Shown here piece by piece: positions 1-8,567 of a DNA stretch of 32,969 nucleotides. The position numbers and the translations under genes were made by a program. Position 1 is the first letter of the stretch. The number at the start of each line of letters is the position of its first letter. The notes beneath the pieces are model-generated. The model had not been told where the DNA came from. It made no database searches and saw only the letters and a program-made list of their open reading frames with translations. The stretch comes from Clostridia bacterium (lineage in GTDB: Bacteria > Bacillota > Clostridia > JAQVDB01), in NCBI GenBank assembly GCA_028698525.1, contig JAQVDB010000023.1, positions 1 to 32,969 of the forward strand, written 5' to 3'.

Positions 1-715
1 CATCTCTGCACTTCAACGGGGATCTGTCGGCACAAGAAAATGCTATTTGATGAATACTCTTTATTTTTGCAGGTCTGTTTGTGAGCACTACTACTCTATC
101 GGCCATAGATATAGCTTCTGCTATGTCGTGGGTTACAAACAAGATTGTTTTTCCGCGATTTTTTAATATGGTATATACCTCATCTGCTATAGCTAGCCTA
201 GTCTGATAATCTAAAGCAGAAAATGGTTCATCTAGCAGAAATATTTCCGGCTCTAAGGCTAGGGTTCGTATCAGAGCAGCTCTTTGTCTCATTCCACCGG
301 ATAGTTGGTATGGATATGCGTTTTTAAATTCTTCCAAACCATAAGTTTTCAAAAGCCTTTCAATCTTTGCTAGGTCTTTTTTATTATTTTTATGTTGTAT
401 TTCTAAACCAAGCATAGCATTTTGAATTATAGTTCTCCATGGGAAAAGGTGGTCGTGTTGAAACATATACCCGATTTTGGAGCAGTTTGTTTCTACAGGA
501 TCGCCGAATATTTTGATCTCTCCGGAAGAAGGTTTGATGAGTCCGGCAACTAGCGACAATAACGTAGATTTTCCACAGCCGCTGGGGCCGACGATGCTTA
601 TAAATTCTCCTTGATTTACAGATAAAGATAAATTATCTATAGCTTTTGTTTCACCACTTAAATCATGGTATTTCATGGTTATATTTTTTATTTCTATCGA
701 TTTAGGGATACCCAC
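1..715 (-). CDS. ABC transporter ATP-binding protein, SsuB/TauB/ThiZ-like (3' end off the left edge)
   Basis: ATPase that should power a nitrate/sulfonate/taurine/pyrimidine-type importer at the inner face of the membrane. The reading frame is open from 715 to the left edge, about 238 codons. It shows a Walker A (GPSGCGKST), a Q-loop region (GYMFQHD), the signature LSGGMRQRAAL, a Walker B (IFLLDEPFSALD) and the switch His (FVTHD), followed by the R-P segment typical of the SsuB/TauB group. I chose GTG at 715 because GGAGGT lies 8 nt upstream (723-728). An in-frame ATG at 730 has no ribosome binding site. It follows the substrate-binding lipoprotein gene after 99 bp holding a hairpin. The permease is presumably beyond the window. 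Substrate cannot be read from the sequence. Family call is firm; specificity is open. Confidence 0.92.
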   Translation of the reverse strand, partial: MGIPKSIEIKNITMKYHDLSGETKAIDNLSLSVNQGEFISIVGPSGCGKSTLLSLVAGLIKPSSGEIKIFGDPVETNCSKIGYMFQHDHLFPWRTIIQNAMLGLEIQHKNNKKDLAKIERLLKTYGLEEFKNAYPYQLSGGMRQRAALIRTLALEPEIFLLDEPFSALDYQTRLAIADEVYTILKNRGKTILFVTHDIAEAISMADRVVVLTNRPAKIKSIHQIAFSCADRSPLKCRD

Positions 716-790
716 CAGTTTTACCTCCATAAATTGTAAGTTTAATTTATTATATTCACGAAATGCTTTATTGGTGAAAGCACATATTAA

Positions 791-822
791 TAAAATAAGC
801 CGGTTGATGCCGGCTTATTTTA
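791..822 (-). terminator. Hairpin terminator/attenuator between the binding-protein and ATPase genes
   Basis: A 13-bp perfect inverted repeat (791-803 with 810-822, 6-nt loop) overlaps the TAA stop of the lipoprotein gene. On the minus strand the downstream arm ends in a T-rich run (CTTATTTTA). It looks like an intrinsic terminator, probably leaky, that would make the binding protein more abundant than the ATPase. A stabilising 3' hairpin after RNA processing is the other reading. Confidence 0.7.
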
Positions 823-1816
823 TTAAATCGATTGATCTTTCTGCGAATTCATTGTTAACTAGTTTTTCGAACGGCGCTCTGTTATCTAATTCACCTGCTA
901 ATTCTATTATTTCTTGCAGATGATAAAAGGATTCCTCTGTGAGTATGGGATTTTTCACCCAAGTATCCTGTTCTTTATATCGTTTTACTACAGTAGTTAG
1001 CAAATCTAGATCCGAGTCGGGAAATGAGGGTTGTATCGTTTTTGCAATATTTTCTGGTGAATTATTTTCCACCCACTGTTGCCCCTTGTATATAGCATTA
1101 GTAAATCTTTGTATAAGGTCCCTGTTTTTCTCGATAAAACTTTTTTTAGCTGAATAAACAGTATATGCAACTTCCCCTGCTGCCTGACCAACAGAAGCTA
1201 CAATATATCCCTTGTTTTCTATTTCCATTTGAGATGCTACCGGTTCAAATAGAGTGACATAATCCTCTGTTCCCCCTTCAAAAGCTCCAGCCATCAGCGC
1301 AAATTGTACATTTGTAAGTACATCAACATCTTCACCGGGAGTCAATCCGTGGTTTTTAAGTACGTATTCCAATGTCATTTCAGGTACTCCGCCTTTTCTT
1401 CCACCTATTATTGATTTTCCTTTTAAATTTTCCCACTTAAAATCCGGTTCCGGTTTTCTCCCCACTAGGAAGGAACCATCTTTTTGGGTAAGGCGGGCAA
1501 AATTAACTGCGTAGTCCTCTTTGCCTTCATTATAAACATATATTGATGCTTCTGGTCCCATAAATCCTATATCTGCTTGATTGGATAGCAGTGCAGTCAT
1601 GACTTTATCGGCACCCTGGCCGTTGGAAAGCTCTATTTTTATTCCTTCTTCTTCAAAGAACCCTTTGTTTATAGCCACATATTGTGGTGCATAGAATATA
1701 GAGTGCGTTACTTCGCATAATCTGACCTCTGTGAGTTGGTCTTTCTGACATCCTGTAAAGGTGAGAAAAGTCACAAGTATGATTATCATTAAGAGCATAG
1801 CAAAAAACTTTTTCAT
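815..1816 (-). CDS. ABC transporter substrate-binding lipoprotein, NMT1/THI5-SsuA-like
   Basis: Extracellular solute-binding protein of 333 aa anchored by a lipid. The N-terminus has a basic start (MKK), a hydrophobic core at residues 4-20 and a lipobox ending FTGC with Cys23 as the lipidation site. The mature part has the fold pattern of the NMT1/THI5/SsuA family: an opening with APQYVAINKGFFEEEGI, then GADKVMTALLSNQADIGFMGPEA, then LKGKSIIGGRKGG. Such proteins bind pyrimidine precursors, sulfonates, nitrate or related small molecules; which one cannot be told here. Start ATG 1816 has GAAGGAGG 6 nt upstream (1823-1830). It is the first gene of the minus-strand unit, with the ATPase downstream, and is divergent from the tRNA-Thr gene. 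No riboswitch is recognisable in the short leader. Confidence 0.9.
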   Translation of the reverse strand: MKKFFAMLLMIIILVTFLTFTGCQKDQLTEVRLCEVTHSIFYAPQYVAINKGFFEEEGIKIELSNGQGADKVMTALLSNQADIGFMGPEASIYVYNEGKEDYAVNFARLTQKDGSFLVGRKPEPDFKWENLKGKSIIGGRKGGVPEMTLEYVLKNHGLTPGEDVDVLTNVQFALMAGAFEGGTEDYVTLFEPVASQMEIENKGYIVASVGQAAGEVAYTVYSAKKSFIEKNRDLIQRFTNAIYKGQQWVENNSPENIAKTIQPSFPDSDLDLLTTVVKRYKEQDTWVKNPILTEESFYHLQEIIELAGELDNRAPFEKLVNNEFAERSIDLIK

Positions 1817-1894
1817 TCAAATCCTCCTTCCATTTAAAATGATATAATTTATTATATTCAACACAAAATAGATTGGTGAGTTTTGATTTGTCTA

Positions 1895-1923
1895 TTGACT
1901 AAAGTGATTTAAGTCTTTATAAT
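1895..1923 (+). promoter_or_regulatory. Housekeeping promoter of tRNA-Thr
   Basis: TTGACT (1895-1900), a 17-nt spacer and a perfect TATAAT (1918-1923), 26 bp before the tRNA. Near-consensus vegetative sigma factor promoter. Confidence 0.85.
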
Positions 1924-1949
1924 TTTATTTGTAACTTTTATAAATTCAT

Positions 1950-2024
<75 letters not shown>

Positions 2025-2029
2025 CTGAT

Positions 2030-2058
2030 ACCAAGGCTTTGGAGGTCTTGGTTTTTTT
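2030..2058 (+). terminator. Intrinsic terminator after tRNA-Thr
   Basis: ACCAAG (2030-2035) pairs with CTTGGT (2047-2052), extended by a G-T and a C-G pair, followed directly by a run of seven T (2052-2058). It begins 5 bp after the tRNA CCA end. Confidence 0.85.
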
Positions 2059-2115
2059 ATTTTTGAAGGATGGTTGGCACTTTTGTTGACACTCTATATA
2101 TAATACATAAAAAAT

Positions 2116-2230
2116 AAACGCCTTAATTGGCGTTTTCTCTTTTTCTGATAAGCGTATTCGCAAGTGTCTCTGCTGCTTTTTCGTTGGTTTTTTGTAACAT
2201 ATCTGCACCTGTTCTTTTAAACACTTCGAA
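2116..2230 (-). pseudogene. Relic of a minus-strand gene 3' end, possibly a tyrosine integrase C-terminus
   Basis: On the minus strand a frame open from 2230 to a TAA at 2123 encodes 35 residues, beginning FEVFKRTGADMLQ and ending LIRKRENAN. It follows an in-frame TGA and has no usable start. The stop codon sits inside a GC-rich hairpin (AAACGCC 2116-2122 with GGCGTTT 2129-2135) that on this strand runs into TTTATTTTTT, as at the end of a real gene. An amphipathic Lys/Glu/Ala-rich tail just downstream of a tRNA 3' end resembles the C-terminus of tRNA-targeting integrases. That identity is an inference from position and composition; no catalytic residue survives. Confidence 0.35.
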
Positions 2231-2438
2231 TCACATAAATTCATAAATACTAAATAAATAATCGCTATAAAATATATAAAGTGTCAATATTATTTTTAAA
2301 AAATCAACTGTCTTTATGGGGTGAATGAATAAAAATGGGCGAAATAATATATAATATCCATTAATTAGATATAGGAAGAAAATAATGGATTGTTTCCGTT
2401 AGAAAGTCATAAATTTAACATAGAATAAAAAAATATAT
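2231..2438. other. AT-rich intergenic remainder between the two tRNA genes
   Basis: No credible gene on either strand. The only structure seen is an 8-bp inverted repeat, ATCCATTA (2356-2363) with TAATGGAT (2383-2390), 19 nt apart, of unknown meaning. No second copy of the tRNA-Thr 3' end that would mark an attachment site was noticed. Confidence 0.6.
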
Positions 2439-2467
2439 TTGACAAAACCAGACTAATTGATTATCAT
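2439..2467 (+). promoter_or_regulatory. Housekeeping promoter of tRNA-Pro
   Basis: Perfect TTGACA (2439-2444), a 17-nt spacer and TATCAT (2462-2467), 40 bp before the tRNA. Strong vegetative promoter. Confidence 0.8.
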
Positions 2468-2507
2468 ATAGAATGAATTTAACTTAGTAGTTATCCAAGT
2501 TTAAAGT

Positions 2508-2584
2508 CGGGGTGTAGCGCAGTTTGGTAGCGCGTCTGGTTCGGGACCAGAAGGTCGCAAGTTCGAATCTTGTCACTCCGACCA
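2508..2584 (+). tRNA. tRNA-Pro, anticodon CGG
   Basis: Cloverleaf: acceptor 2508-2514 with 2574-2580 (one G-T pair), D stem 2517-2520/2530-2533, anticodon stem 2535-2539/2547-2551, loop TTCGGGA with anticodon CGG at 2542-2544, T stem GCAAG/CTTGT around TTCGAAT. A2581 and an encoded CCA (2582-2584) follow. It decodes CCG only. No clear terminator separates it from pgsA, so some read-through into pgsA is possible. Confidence 0.97.
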
Positions 2585-2696
2585 TTTTTATATCTATAGA
2601 TTTTAAGAAGGATTTTATTCTTTTATGGTGAAACTATATTTTATACATATTCAGCAATAATATATGCAATATATTAAATAGAGAAGGGTTTTTTAC

Positions 2697-3215
2697 ATGA
2701 GCATACCTAATATTATTACAATGTTTAGATTTTTCCTGGTGTTTCTTTTTGTATATTTTTTTTATAGTCCTGAAAGAAATTCCTCATTATATGCTACCAT
2801 TACTTTTATAGTAGCGGGCATATCTGATTTTTTAGATGGCTATATAGCAAGAAAATATAATATGGTTACGGAATGGGGCAAATTGCTAGATCCTCTTGCT
2901 GATAAGCTTATGATAATCGCAGTGCTTTATTGTCTAACTAGCAGGGGTGTTTTGCCTCCTGCAATAATTATAATCGTGGTTATAAAAGAGATGCTTATGG
3001 GTTTAGGGGCTGTTTTCCTTTATAAAAAGGGAAAGATAGTAGTAGGTGCGAAGTGGTATGGGAAGATAGCTACTGTTTTATTTTACATAGCGATAATAAT
3101 GATAGTTTTTGAAATTAAATATGGAGAAGAATTGTTGTTAATTGCTATAGCTTCTACAATTCTGGCGTTTATCAGGTATGCAATAGATTATTTTAAACTA
3201 AAAAAGACCATTTAA
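2697..3215 (+). CDS. pgsA: CDP-diacylglycerol-glycerol-3-phosphate 3-phosphatidyltransferase
   Basis: Integral membrane enzyme that makes phosphatidylglycerophosphate from CDP-diacylglycerol and glycerol-3-phosphate, the committed step to anionic phospholipids. The 172-aa protein opens with SIPNIITMFRF, usual for this family, and carries the full CDP-alcohol phosphotransferase motif: Asp44, Asp47, Gly48, Ala51, Arg52, Gly61, Asp65, Asp69. Four or more hydrophobic segments follow (about 12-24, 30-42, 90-105, 122-140, 147-165). It is slightly short for bacterial PgsA but complete. Start ATG 2697 follows GAGAAGGG. In many Firmicutes pgsA sits elsewhere, near rny/cinA; here its downstream neighbour is a nucleotidyltransferase-fold gene 33 bp away, probably co-transcribed. 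A related CDP-alcohol transferase cannot be strictly excluded, but the length and N-terminus favour PgsA. Confidence 0.9.
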   Translation: MSIPNIITMFRFFLVFLFVYFFYSPERNSSLYATITFIVAGISDFLDGYIARKYNMVTEWGKLLDPLADKLMIIAVLYCLTSRGVLPPAIIIIVVIKEMLMGLGAVFLYKKGKIVVGAKWYGKIATVLFYIAIIMIVFEIKYGEELLLIAIASTILAFIRYAIDYFKLKKTI

Positions 3216-3248
3216 ATAGAGTAGTATAGAAAAGGTAGGTGTAGGAAT

Positions 3249-4139
3249 TTGAAAGACCGGTTTGATGCGGTATTAACCAAATATAAAGAAGGCTTGTCAA
3301 AAAATAAAAATGTACAGGGAATAATACACTTTGGAAGTACATACCATAAAAATTTGTGGGAAAAATCAGATCTAGATTTGATGGTAATAACAAACTGTGA
3401 ACAAGAGAGGTTCGAGCCTATATATGTGAGAGAAAACAATGGTGTACTGATACATATACAATATATCAGCAGGAATGTATTTGATAATTATATCAAAAAC
3501 AACAGAGGTGGAAGATTTCATTATATAGTAGCTGACGGAGAGTTAATACATGATAGCGATGGAACTATTTTAGAACAAATCAATGCACTCAAGCTTGACC
3601 CATCTAAAAATTTTAGATTGAGAATATTAAAGGAGTTTTCTCAGCTTATAGATAAATATAGGATAAGCCAGAAATTTTCACAAAACAAAAAGATAATGGA
3701 TGCATATAGACAGCTTTTGGCTAGCACGGTTCACTGGGCTAGAATTGAAATATATCAGTCCGGTCAATATCCTAGGAGGGATTTATGGAATCAAGTATAT
3801 GATGTAAATATTGGGGTATATAAGATATACGAAGAACTTTTATTTGGTACCGAACCGGTGGAAAAAAAAGTAGAGCTGATGCAGATTATTTATTTGAATA
3901 TGATAGCGGCTAATTCAACTACTTATGCCAAACCTTTGCTCGATATATTGAGGAAAAAAAGCCGAGCTATGAGATTTATTGAGATACAAAGCTGTGAAGA
4001 GCTTAAAGGTCTGGATGTAAATTTAGAGATCTTATTGGAAGAATTAGTGAGATTAGGTATCGTAAAGGAGCAGAAGTCAGTTTTTGTACCTCTTTCATCC
4101 GACAATTTTAATGTATATGAAGTTAAATATAGCATCTGA
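3249..4139 (+). CDS. Nucleotidyltransferase-fold protein, YgxA-like
   Basis: A 296-aa cytosolic protein of the polymerase-beta nucleotidyltransferase superfamily. The N-terminal domain has the hallmark Gly29-Ser30 followed by Ser40-Asp41-Leu-Asp43, the pattern that holds two catalytic metals. A third acidic residue, usual on a later strand, is not evident: the candidate strand reads VLIHIQYIS. The middle (about 115-230) is helical and resembles the four-helix substrate-binding part of such proteins; the end (about 255-296) could be a small winged-helix unit. Size and layout resemble Bacillus YgxA, of unknown function; this link is from memory and tentative. Start is TTG 3249 behind GGTAGGTGTAGG. 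It likely shares a transcript with pgsA. The promoter of valS starts at its last base. Confidence 0.7.
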   Translation: MKDRFDAVLTKYKEGLSKNKNVQGIIHFGSTYHKNLWEKSDLDLMVITNCEQERFEPIYVRENNGVLIHIQYISRNVFDNYIKNNRGGRFHYIVADGELIHDSDGTILEQINALKLDPSKNFRLRILKEFSQLIDKYRISQKFSQNKKIMDAYRQLLASTVHWARIEIYQSGQYPRRDLWNQVYDVNIGVYKIYEELLFGTEPVEKKVELMQIIYLNMIAANSTTYAKPLLDILRKKSRAMRFIEIQSCEELKGLDVNLEILLEELVRLGIVKEQKSVFVPLSSDNFNVYEVKYSI

Positions 4140-4167
4140 TTGACAAATATCGCTTTTAGTTTATAAT
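4140..4167 (+). promoter_or_regulatory. Promoter of the valS T-box leader
   Basis: Perfect TTGACA (4140-4145), 16-nt spacer, perfect TATAAT (4162-4167). It begins one base after the stop codon of the preceding gene. Transcription should start near 4174. Confidence 0.88.
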
Positions 4168-4173
4168 AAAAAA

Positions 4174-4430
4174 TAAAAACGCAGTGAAGGAGAGGAGTAG
4201 GATTATTTTCATGCAAAGAGAGGGAATCCCGTAGGCTGGAAGGATCCTGCAGTGGAATTTTCCGAAGGTAGCTCCGGAGCATCTATTCTCAAAGCTCGTT
4301 TAAGCTGTAGGAATAGACGGCTATTTCCGTTATAATATTGAAGAGCATGCGCTTTTGTGCATGAATTAAGGTGGTACCGCGAAAACAACCCCATTCGTCC
4401 TTAAAATAAGGAGTGTGGGGTTTTATTATT
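4174..4430 (+). promoter_or_regulatory. T-box riboswitch controlling valS (specifier GUA)
   Basis: RNA leader that senses uncharged tRNA-Val. Visible parts are a kink-turn-like GTGAAGGAGAGGAGTAG near the start, an AGAGAG motif (from about 4214), a purine-rich specifier region with GTA (Val) at 4268-4270, and the conserved T-box AAGGTGGTACCGCG at 4368-4381. The TGGT in that core can pair with a tRNA ending ACCA. A terminator (4387-4424) follows and competes with the antiterminator. The specifier matches the downstream gene exactly. Uncharged tRNA-Val would favour read-through into valS. Confidence 0.93.
4387..4430 (+). terminator. Regulated terminator of the valS T-box
   Basis: AACCCCA (4387-4393) pairs with TGGGGTT (4416-4422) and TCCTTA with TAAGGA inside, followed by TTTTATTATTTTT. 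Its 5' side lies just after the T-box core, as in a transcription-attenuating T-box. Confidence 0.88.
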
Positions 4431-4459
4431 TTTATAATGATACATCAAGGAGGAGAATT

Positions 4460-7102
4460 ATGTCGAACAATATAGCTAAAAAATATGACCCAACAGATGT
4501 AGAAGATAGGCTGTACAAGAAATGGATGGATGAAGGCTACTTTAAGGCAGTTATCGATAAAAACAAGCAGCCCTTTACAATAGTTATTCCACCGCCTAAT
4601 ATAACAGGTCAGCTCCATATGGGGCATGCCTTGGATAATACTTTGCAGGATATTCTAATCCGATGGAAAAGGATGCAGGGATATGCTGCTCTCTGGCTTC
4701 CTGGCACTGATCATGCCAGCATAGCTACAGAGGTAAAGATAGTTGAAGAATTGAGAGAACAAGGAATATCAAAATATGATCTGGGAAGGGAAAAGTTCCT
4801 AGAAAAGGCATGGGAATGGAAAGGAAAATATGGAGATAGGATTGTAAATCAGTTAAAGAAATTAGGAAGTTCATGTGATTGGTCCAGAGAAAGGTTTACG
4901 ATGGATGAAGGATGCAGCCAGGCTGTCAATCAGGTATTTGTAAATCTATATAATAAAGGACTCATTTATAGAGGGAATAGAATAATCAATTGGTGTCCTG
5001 TTTGCCAAACTGCTTTATCTGATGCGGAAGTAGACCACGAAGAACAACAGGGACATTTTTGGCATATAAAATATTATATTTCCGGTGAGAGCGAATATAT
5101 AACAATTGCAACTACACGGCCTGAGACTATGCTGGGGGATACAGCGGTTGCTGTAAATCCGAAAGATGAAAGATACAGTCATCTTGTGGGCAAAAAAGTT
5201 GTGCTACCACTGCTTAACAAAGAAATACCTGTAATAGAAGATGAATATGTGGATATGGACTTTGGCACCGGCATAGTGAAGATAACCCCTGCTCACGATC
5301 CTAACGATTTTGAAGTAGGATTAAGACATAATTTAGAGCAGATAAGGGTTATCAACGACGATGGTACTATGAATGAATTAGCCGGTCATTATGCAGGATT
5401 AGATAGGTTTGAGGCCAGAAAACTGATAGTAAATGATTTGGAAGAACAAGGTATGTTAGTTCATGTGAAGGAACATACGCACAATGTGGGACATTGTTAT
5501 AGATGTCATACTGTAGTAGAACCCATTATTTCAAAACAGTGGTTCGTAAAGATGAAACCTTTGGCACAGCCTGCAATAGATGCGGTAAAAGAAGGCCAAG
5601 TAGAATTTGTGCCTGAAAGATTTGAAAAGATTTATTTTAATTGGATGGAAAATATACAGGACTGGTGTATATCAAGGCAGTTGTGGTGGGGCCATAGAAT
5701 TCCTGCATACTATTGTCAAGAATGTGGAAATATAATCGTTTCTAAGGATGCTCCACAAAGCTGTGATAAGTGTGGTTCTGGCAAATTAGAGCAAGATCAA
5801 GATGTGCTGGATACGTGGTTTAGCTCTGCGCTGTGGCCGTTTTCTACTTTGGGTTGGCCGGATCAGACAGAAGATTTAAAGTTTTTCTATCCTACAGATG
5901 TATTAGTCACAGGATATGATATTATATTTTTCTGGGTAGCAAGAATGATTTTTTCCGGGATAGAACATACCGGACAGGTTCCCTTTAAACATGTGTTAAT
6001 CCACGGTATTGTCAGAGATTCAGAGGGCAGAAAGATGAGTAAATCGTTGGGCAACGGTATAGATCCGTTGGAGGTAATTGATCAATATGGAACAGATGCC
6101 TTGAGATTTACACTTGCCAATGGCAATACTCCAGGAAATGATATGAGGTTTTACAAGCAAAGGGTGGAAGCCAGCAGAAACTTTGCAAACAAAATATGGA
6201 ATGCTTCCAGATTCATACTGATGAATGTGGAAGACAAGGATTACTCCGATGTAGATAAAAATAAGATTTTATTCACAGATAAATGGATTATAAGCAGATA
6301 CAATACTTTGGTGAAAGAAGTAACTCACAATCTTGAGAAATTTGAACTGGGGATAGCGGCACAAAAGTTGTATGACTTTATATGGAATGAATACTGTGAT
6401 TGGTATATAGAAATAGTAAAACCTAGATTATACGGAGATGATGCTGAAAGTAAGGATGCAGCCATGTATACTTTAACATATGTGCTTTCAAATACATTGA
6501 AGCTGCTACATCCGTTTATGCCATTTATAACCGAAGAAATATGGCAGCATCTGCCCCATACAGGAGAAAGTATAATGATTTCCGATTGGCCTGTAGAACA
6601 CCAAGAAGAAATAGATACCGATGCTGTAGACAAGATGGAAATAGTAATGAATATTGTAAAAGCCGTTAGAAATATAAGAGCTGAAATGAACATAAATCCC
6701 GGGAAGAAAGCCCAGGCTGTTTTTGTTACCAAATCAAAAAAAGTAATAGACACAGTGAATGAGGGGATGGAATATATACAAAAACTTGCCGGTATTTCGG
6801 CTATTTCTATGGCTGATGATAAAAAAAGTATACCGGATGACGCTATATCAGCAGTAATACCAGACCTAGAGATTTATATGCCGTTGCGTGAATTGATAGA
6901 TATAGATAAAGAGATTGAAAGATTAGAAAAAGAAAAGCAGACACTTGAGAAAGAATTAAATCTTGTCGATAAAAAGTTAGGAAACAAGAACTTCATTAAT
7001 AAGGCGCCTGCTAATGTGGTTCAAAAGGAAAGGGATAAGAAGATAAAGTACCAAGAGATGTATAAAAAAGTGATTGAAAGGCTAAAAACAATAGATGATT
7101 GA
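4460..7102 (+). CDS. valS: Valyl-tRNA synthetase
   Basis: Class I aminoacyl-tRNA synthetase that charges tRNA-Val and edits mischarged threonine. It is 880 aa long, the usual size. The Rossmann catalytic domain has HMGH at residues 53-56 after PPPNITGQL, and KMSKS at 525-529. The inserted editing domain (about 190-340) contains [18 protein letters not shown] zinc-ribbon-like cluster CQECG...CDKCG lies between the halves. The anticodon-binding domain follows, with [11 protein letters not shown], and the C-terminus is the ValRS coiled coil (about 805-880), rich in Glu/Lys heptads. Start is ATG 4460 with AAGGAGGA at 4448-4455. An in-frame GTG at 4415 lies inside the terminator stem and is not credible. 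Expression is governed by the T-box leader; folC follows. Confidence 0.98.
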   Translation: MSNNIAKKYDPTDVEDRLYKKWMDEGYFKAVIDKNKQPFTIVIPPPNITGQLHMGHALDNTLQDILIRWKRMQGYAALWLPGTDHASIATEVKIVEELREQGISKYDLGREKFLEKAWEWKGKYGDRIVNQLKKLGSSCDWSRERFTMDEGCSQAVNQVFVNLYNKGLIYRGNRIINWCPVCQTALSDAEVDHEEQQGHFWHIKYYISGESEYITIATTRPETMLGDTAVAVNPKDERYSHLVGKKVVLPLLNKEIPVIEDEYVDMDFGTGIVKITPAHDPNDFEVGLRHNLEQIRVINDDGTMNELAGHYAGLDRFEARKLIVNDLEEQGMLVHVKEHTHNVGHCYRCHTVVEPIISKQWFVKMKPLAQPAIDAVKEGQVEFVPERFEKIYFNWMENIQDWCISRQLWWGHRIPAYYCQECGNIIVSKDAPQSCDKCGSGKLEQDQDVLDTWFSSALWPFSTLGWPDQTEDLKFFYPTDVLVTGYDIIFFWVARMIFSGIEHTGQVPFKHVLIHGIVRDSEGRKMSKSLGNGIDPLEVIDQYGTDALRFTLANGNTPGNDMRFYKQRVEASRNFANKIWNASRFILMNVEDKDYSDVDKNKILFTDKWIISRYNTLVKEVTHNLEKFELGIAAQKLYDFIWNEYCDWYIEIVKPRLYGDDAESKDAAMYTLTYVLSNTLKLLHPFMPFITEEIWQHLPHTGESIMISDWPVEHQEEIDTDAVDKMEIVMNIVKAVRNIRAEMNINPGKKAQAVFVTKSKKVIDTVNEGMEYIQKLAGISAISMADDKKSIPDDAISAVIPDLEIYMPLRELIDIDKEIERLEKEKQTLEKELNLVDKKLGNKNFINKAPANVVQKERDKKIKYQEMYKKVIERLKTIDD

Positions 7103-7108
7103 TATTAT

Positions 7109-7134
7109 GGGGCGGGTACTGAAGTGCCGCCCTT
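7109..7134 (+). terminator. GC-rich hairpin after valS, weak terminator or processing signal
   Basis: GGGCGG (7110-7115) pairs with CCGCCC (7127-7132), and TACT with AGTG inside past a bulged G. It is very GC-rich for this DNA. Only CTTAATT follows, so there is no proper T run. It may be a leaky terminator or an mRNA stabiliser before folC. Confidence 0.4.
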
Positions 7135-7205
7135 AATTATCCTACTAGAGCAAATGATGAATAATTTGTTAAGATAATCGTAGAAATTAAAGATGAGGTA
7201 GATAA

Positions 7206-8504
7206 ATGAATTATAAACAAGCGATAGAATATATACATTCTGCAAATCAATTTGGTATGAAACTCGGCTTGGAAAACATTATCAAGCTTTTGCAAGAATT
7301 GGATAATCCCCATCAGGGGATTAAGGTCATCCATGTAGCGGGTACAAACGGAAAAGGATCAGTCTCCTCCATGATAAGCTCTATTTTAATAGAGAGCGGA
7401 TATAAAGTAGGATTGTTTACTTCGCCTTATCTAGAAAACTTTAATGAAAGAATAAAGATTAATGGTATAAATGTTTCGGATGAGCAAATTTCCAATAATA
7501 TAACATTGATCAAAGAAAAAATAGATCATATGATAAATATGGGATATCAACATCCTACGGAGTTTGAAATCGTCACTGCCTTGGGATTTCTAATTTTCAA
7601 ACAGAGCAAAGTAGACTTCATAGTGTTAGAGGTAGGGCTGGGGGGCAGACTGGATTCTACTAATGTTGTAACTCCGCTTATATGCGTTTTGACTTCCATT
7701 GGTATGGATCATATGAACATATTGGGCAACGATATTGAAAAAATTGCATTGGAAAAAGCAGCAATAATCAAGCCGGGCTCCATAGCTGTAAGCTACCCCC
7801 AGACAAAAAACGTATATAAAATTATAGAGAATGAATGTGCAAAAAAAGATGTGGTTTTGAATAGAGTAGAGTGCGCAGAGATTAAACGGATCGGGTTTTC
7901 AGAATCCGGTCAGATATTTGATTTTAAATATGATAATTTAGTATTAAAGAACTTGAAATTAAATCTCATAGGCAGGCATCAGATATTAAATGCAGCTACG
8001 GCAATTATTGCAGTGATGAGTCTAAAGAAACATGATATAAAGATTTGTGAAAAGGCTATAGAAAAGGGTTTAGAAAACGTAAAATGGCCAGGGAGGCTTG
8101 AAATCATAAGTAAACAGCCATTAATCTTGATAGATGGCGCACACAATATTGACGGTGCAAAAAGTTTGAAACTGGCTTTAAAGGAGCATTTTAATAAAAG
8201 GAAAATACTTATGGTTATAGGGATGCTGGAGGATAAGGATGTTGAAGGAGTTGTTGAAGTGCTCGCTCCCATTGCTGAAAGTATAATTACCAGCCAGCCT
8301 GAAAACAAAAGGGCACTGAACCCTGAAAAAATGGCTTTGCTTGTAAACAAATACTGTGAAAATGTTCATATAAGCGATAGTGTGGAACAAGCTGTGGATA
8401 AAGCACTATATATGTGTAATGATGATCAGATGATAGTATTTTGTGGTTCTCTGTATCTAGTGGGGAAAGTAAGGACAATAATAAAAGAAATAAAAAACCT
8501 GTAA
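7206..8504 (+). CDS. folC: Folylpolyglutamate synthase / dihydrofolate synthase
   Basis: Cytosolic ATP-dependent ligase of the Mur ligase family that adds glutamate to dihydropteroate and to folates. The 432-aa protein has the P-loop GTNGKGSVSS at residues 46-55, the FolC segment GLFTSPYLENFNERIKING, the GLGGRLDSTNV motif, and the linker/C-terminal signatures WPGRLEII and LIDGAHNIDGAKSL. These cover both the central ATPase and the C-terminal Rossmann domain. Start ATG 7206 is preceded by AGATGAGG. valS-folC is a very common pair in Firmicutes. Whether it has dihydrofolate synthase activity as well cannot be read directly, though single-copy FolC proteins usually do. Confidence 0.96.
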   Translation: MNYKQAIEYIHSANQFGMKLGLENIIKLLQELDNPHQGIKVIHVAGTNGKGSVSSMISSILIESGYKVGLFTSPYLENFNERIKINGINVSDEQISNNITLIKEKIDHMINMGYQHPTEFEIVTALGFLIFKQSKVDFIVLEVGLGGRLDSTNVVTPLICVLTSIGMDHMNILGNDIEKIALEKAAIIKPGSIAVSYPQTKNVYKIIENECAKKDVVLNRVECAEIKRIGFSESGQIFDFKYDNLVLKNLKLNLIGRHQILNAATAIIAVMSLKKHDIKICEKAIEKGLENVKWPGRLEIISKQPLILIDGAHNIDGAKSLKLALKEHFNKRKILMVIGMLEDKDVEGVVEVLAPIAESIITSQPENKRALNPEKMALLVNKYCENVHISDSVEQAVDKALYMCNDDQMIVFCGSLYLVGKVRTIIKEIKNL

Positions 8505-8567
8505 TTAATAGTATAACAAATGAATAATAATATTATATGATTCTAAATTTTAGGATTGTGATATTAT

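Noticed and set aside
2356-2390. Inverted repeat ATCCATTA/TAATGGAT between the tRNA genes
   Set aside because: Eight AT-rich base pairs across a 19-nt loop are expected by chance in such DNA, and no gene or promoter adjoins it.
4415-4459. A longer valS reading frame starting with GTG 4415
   Set aside because: This start lies inside the T-box terminator stem and has no ribosome binding site, whereas ATG 4460 has AAGGAGGA.
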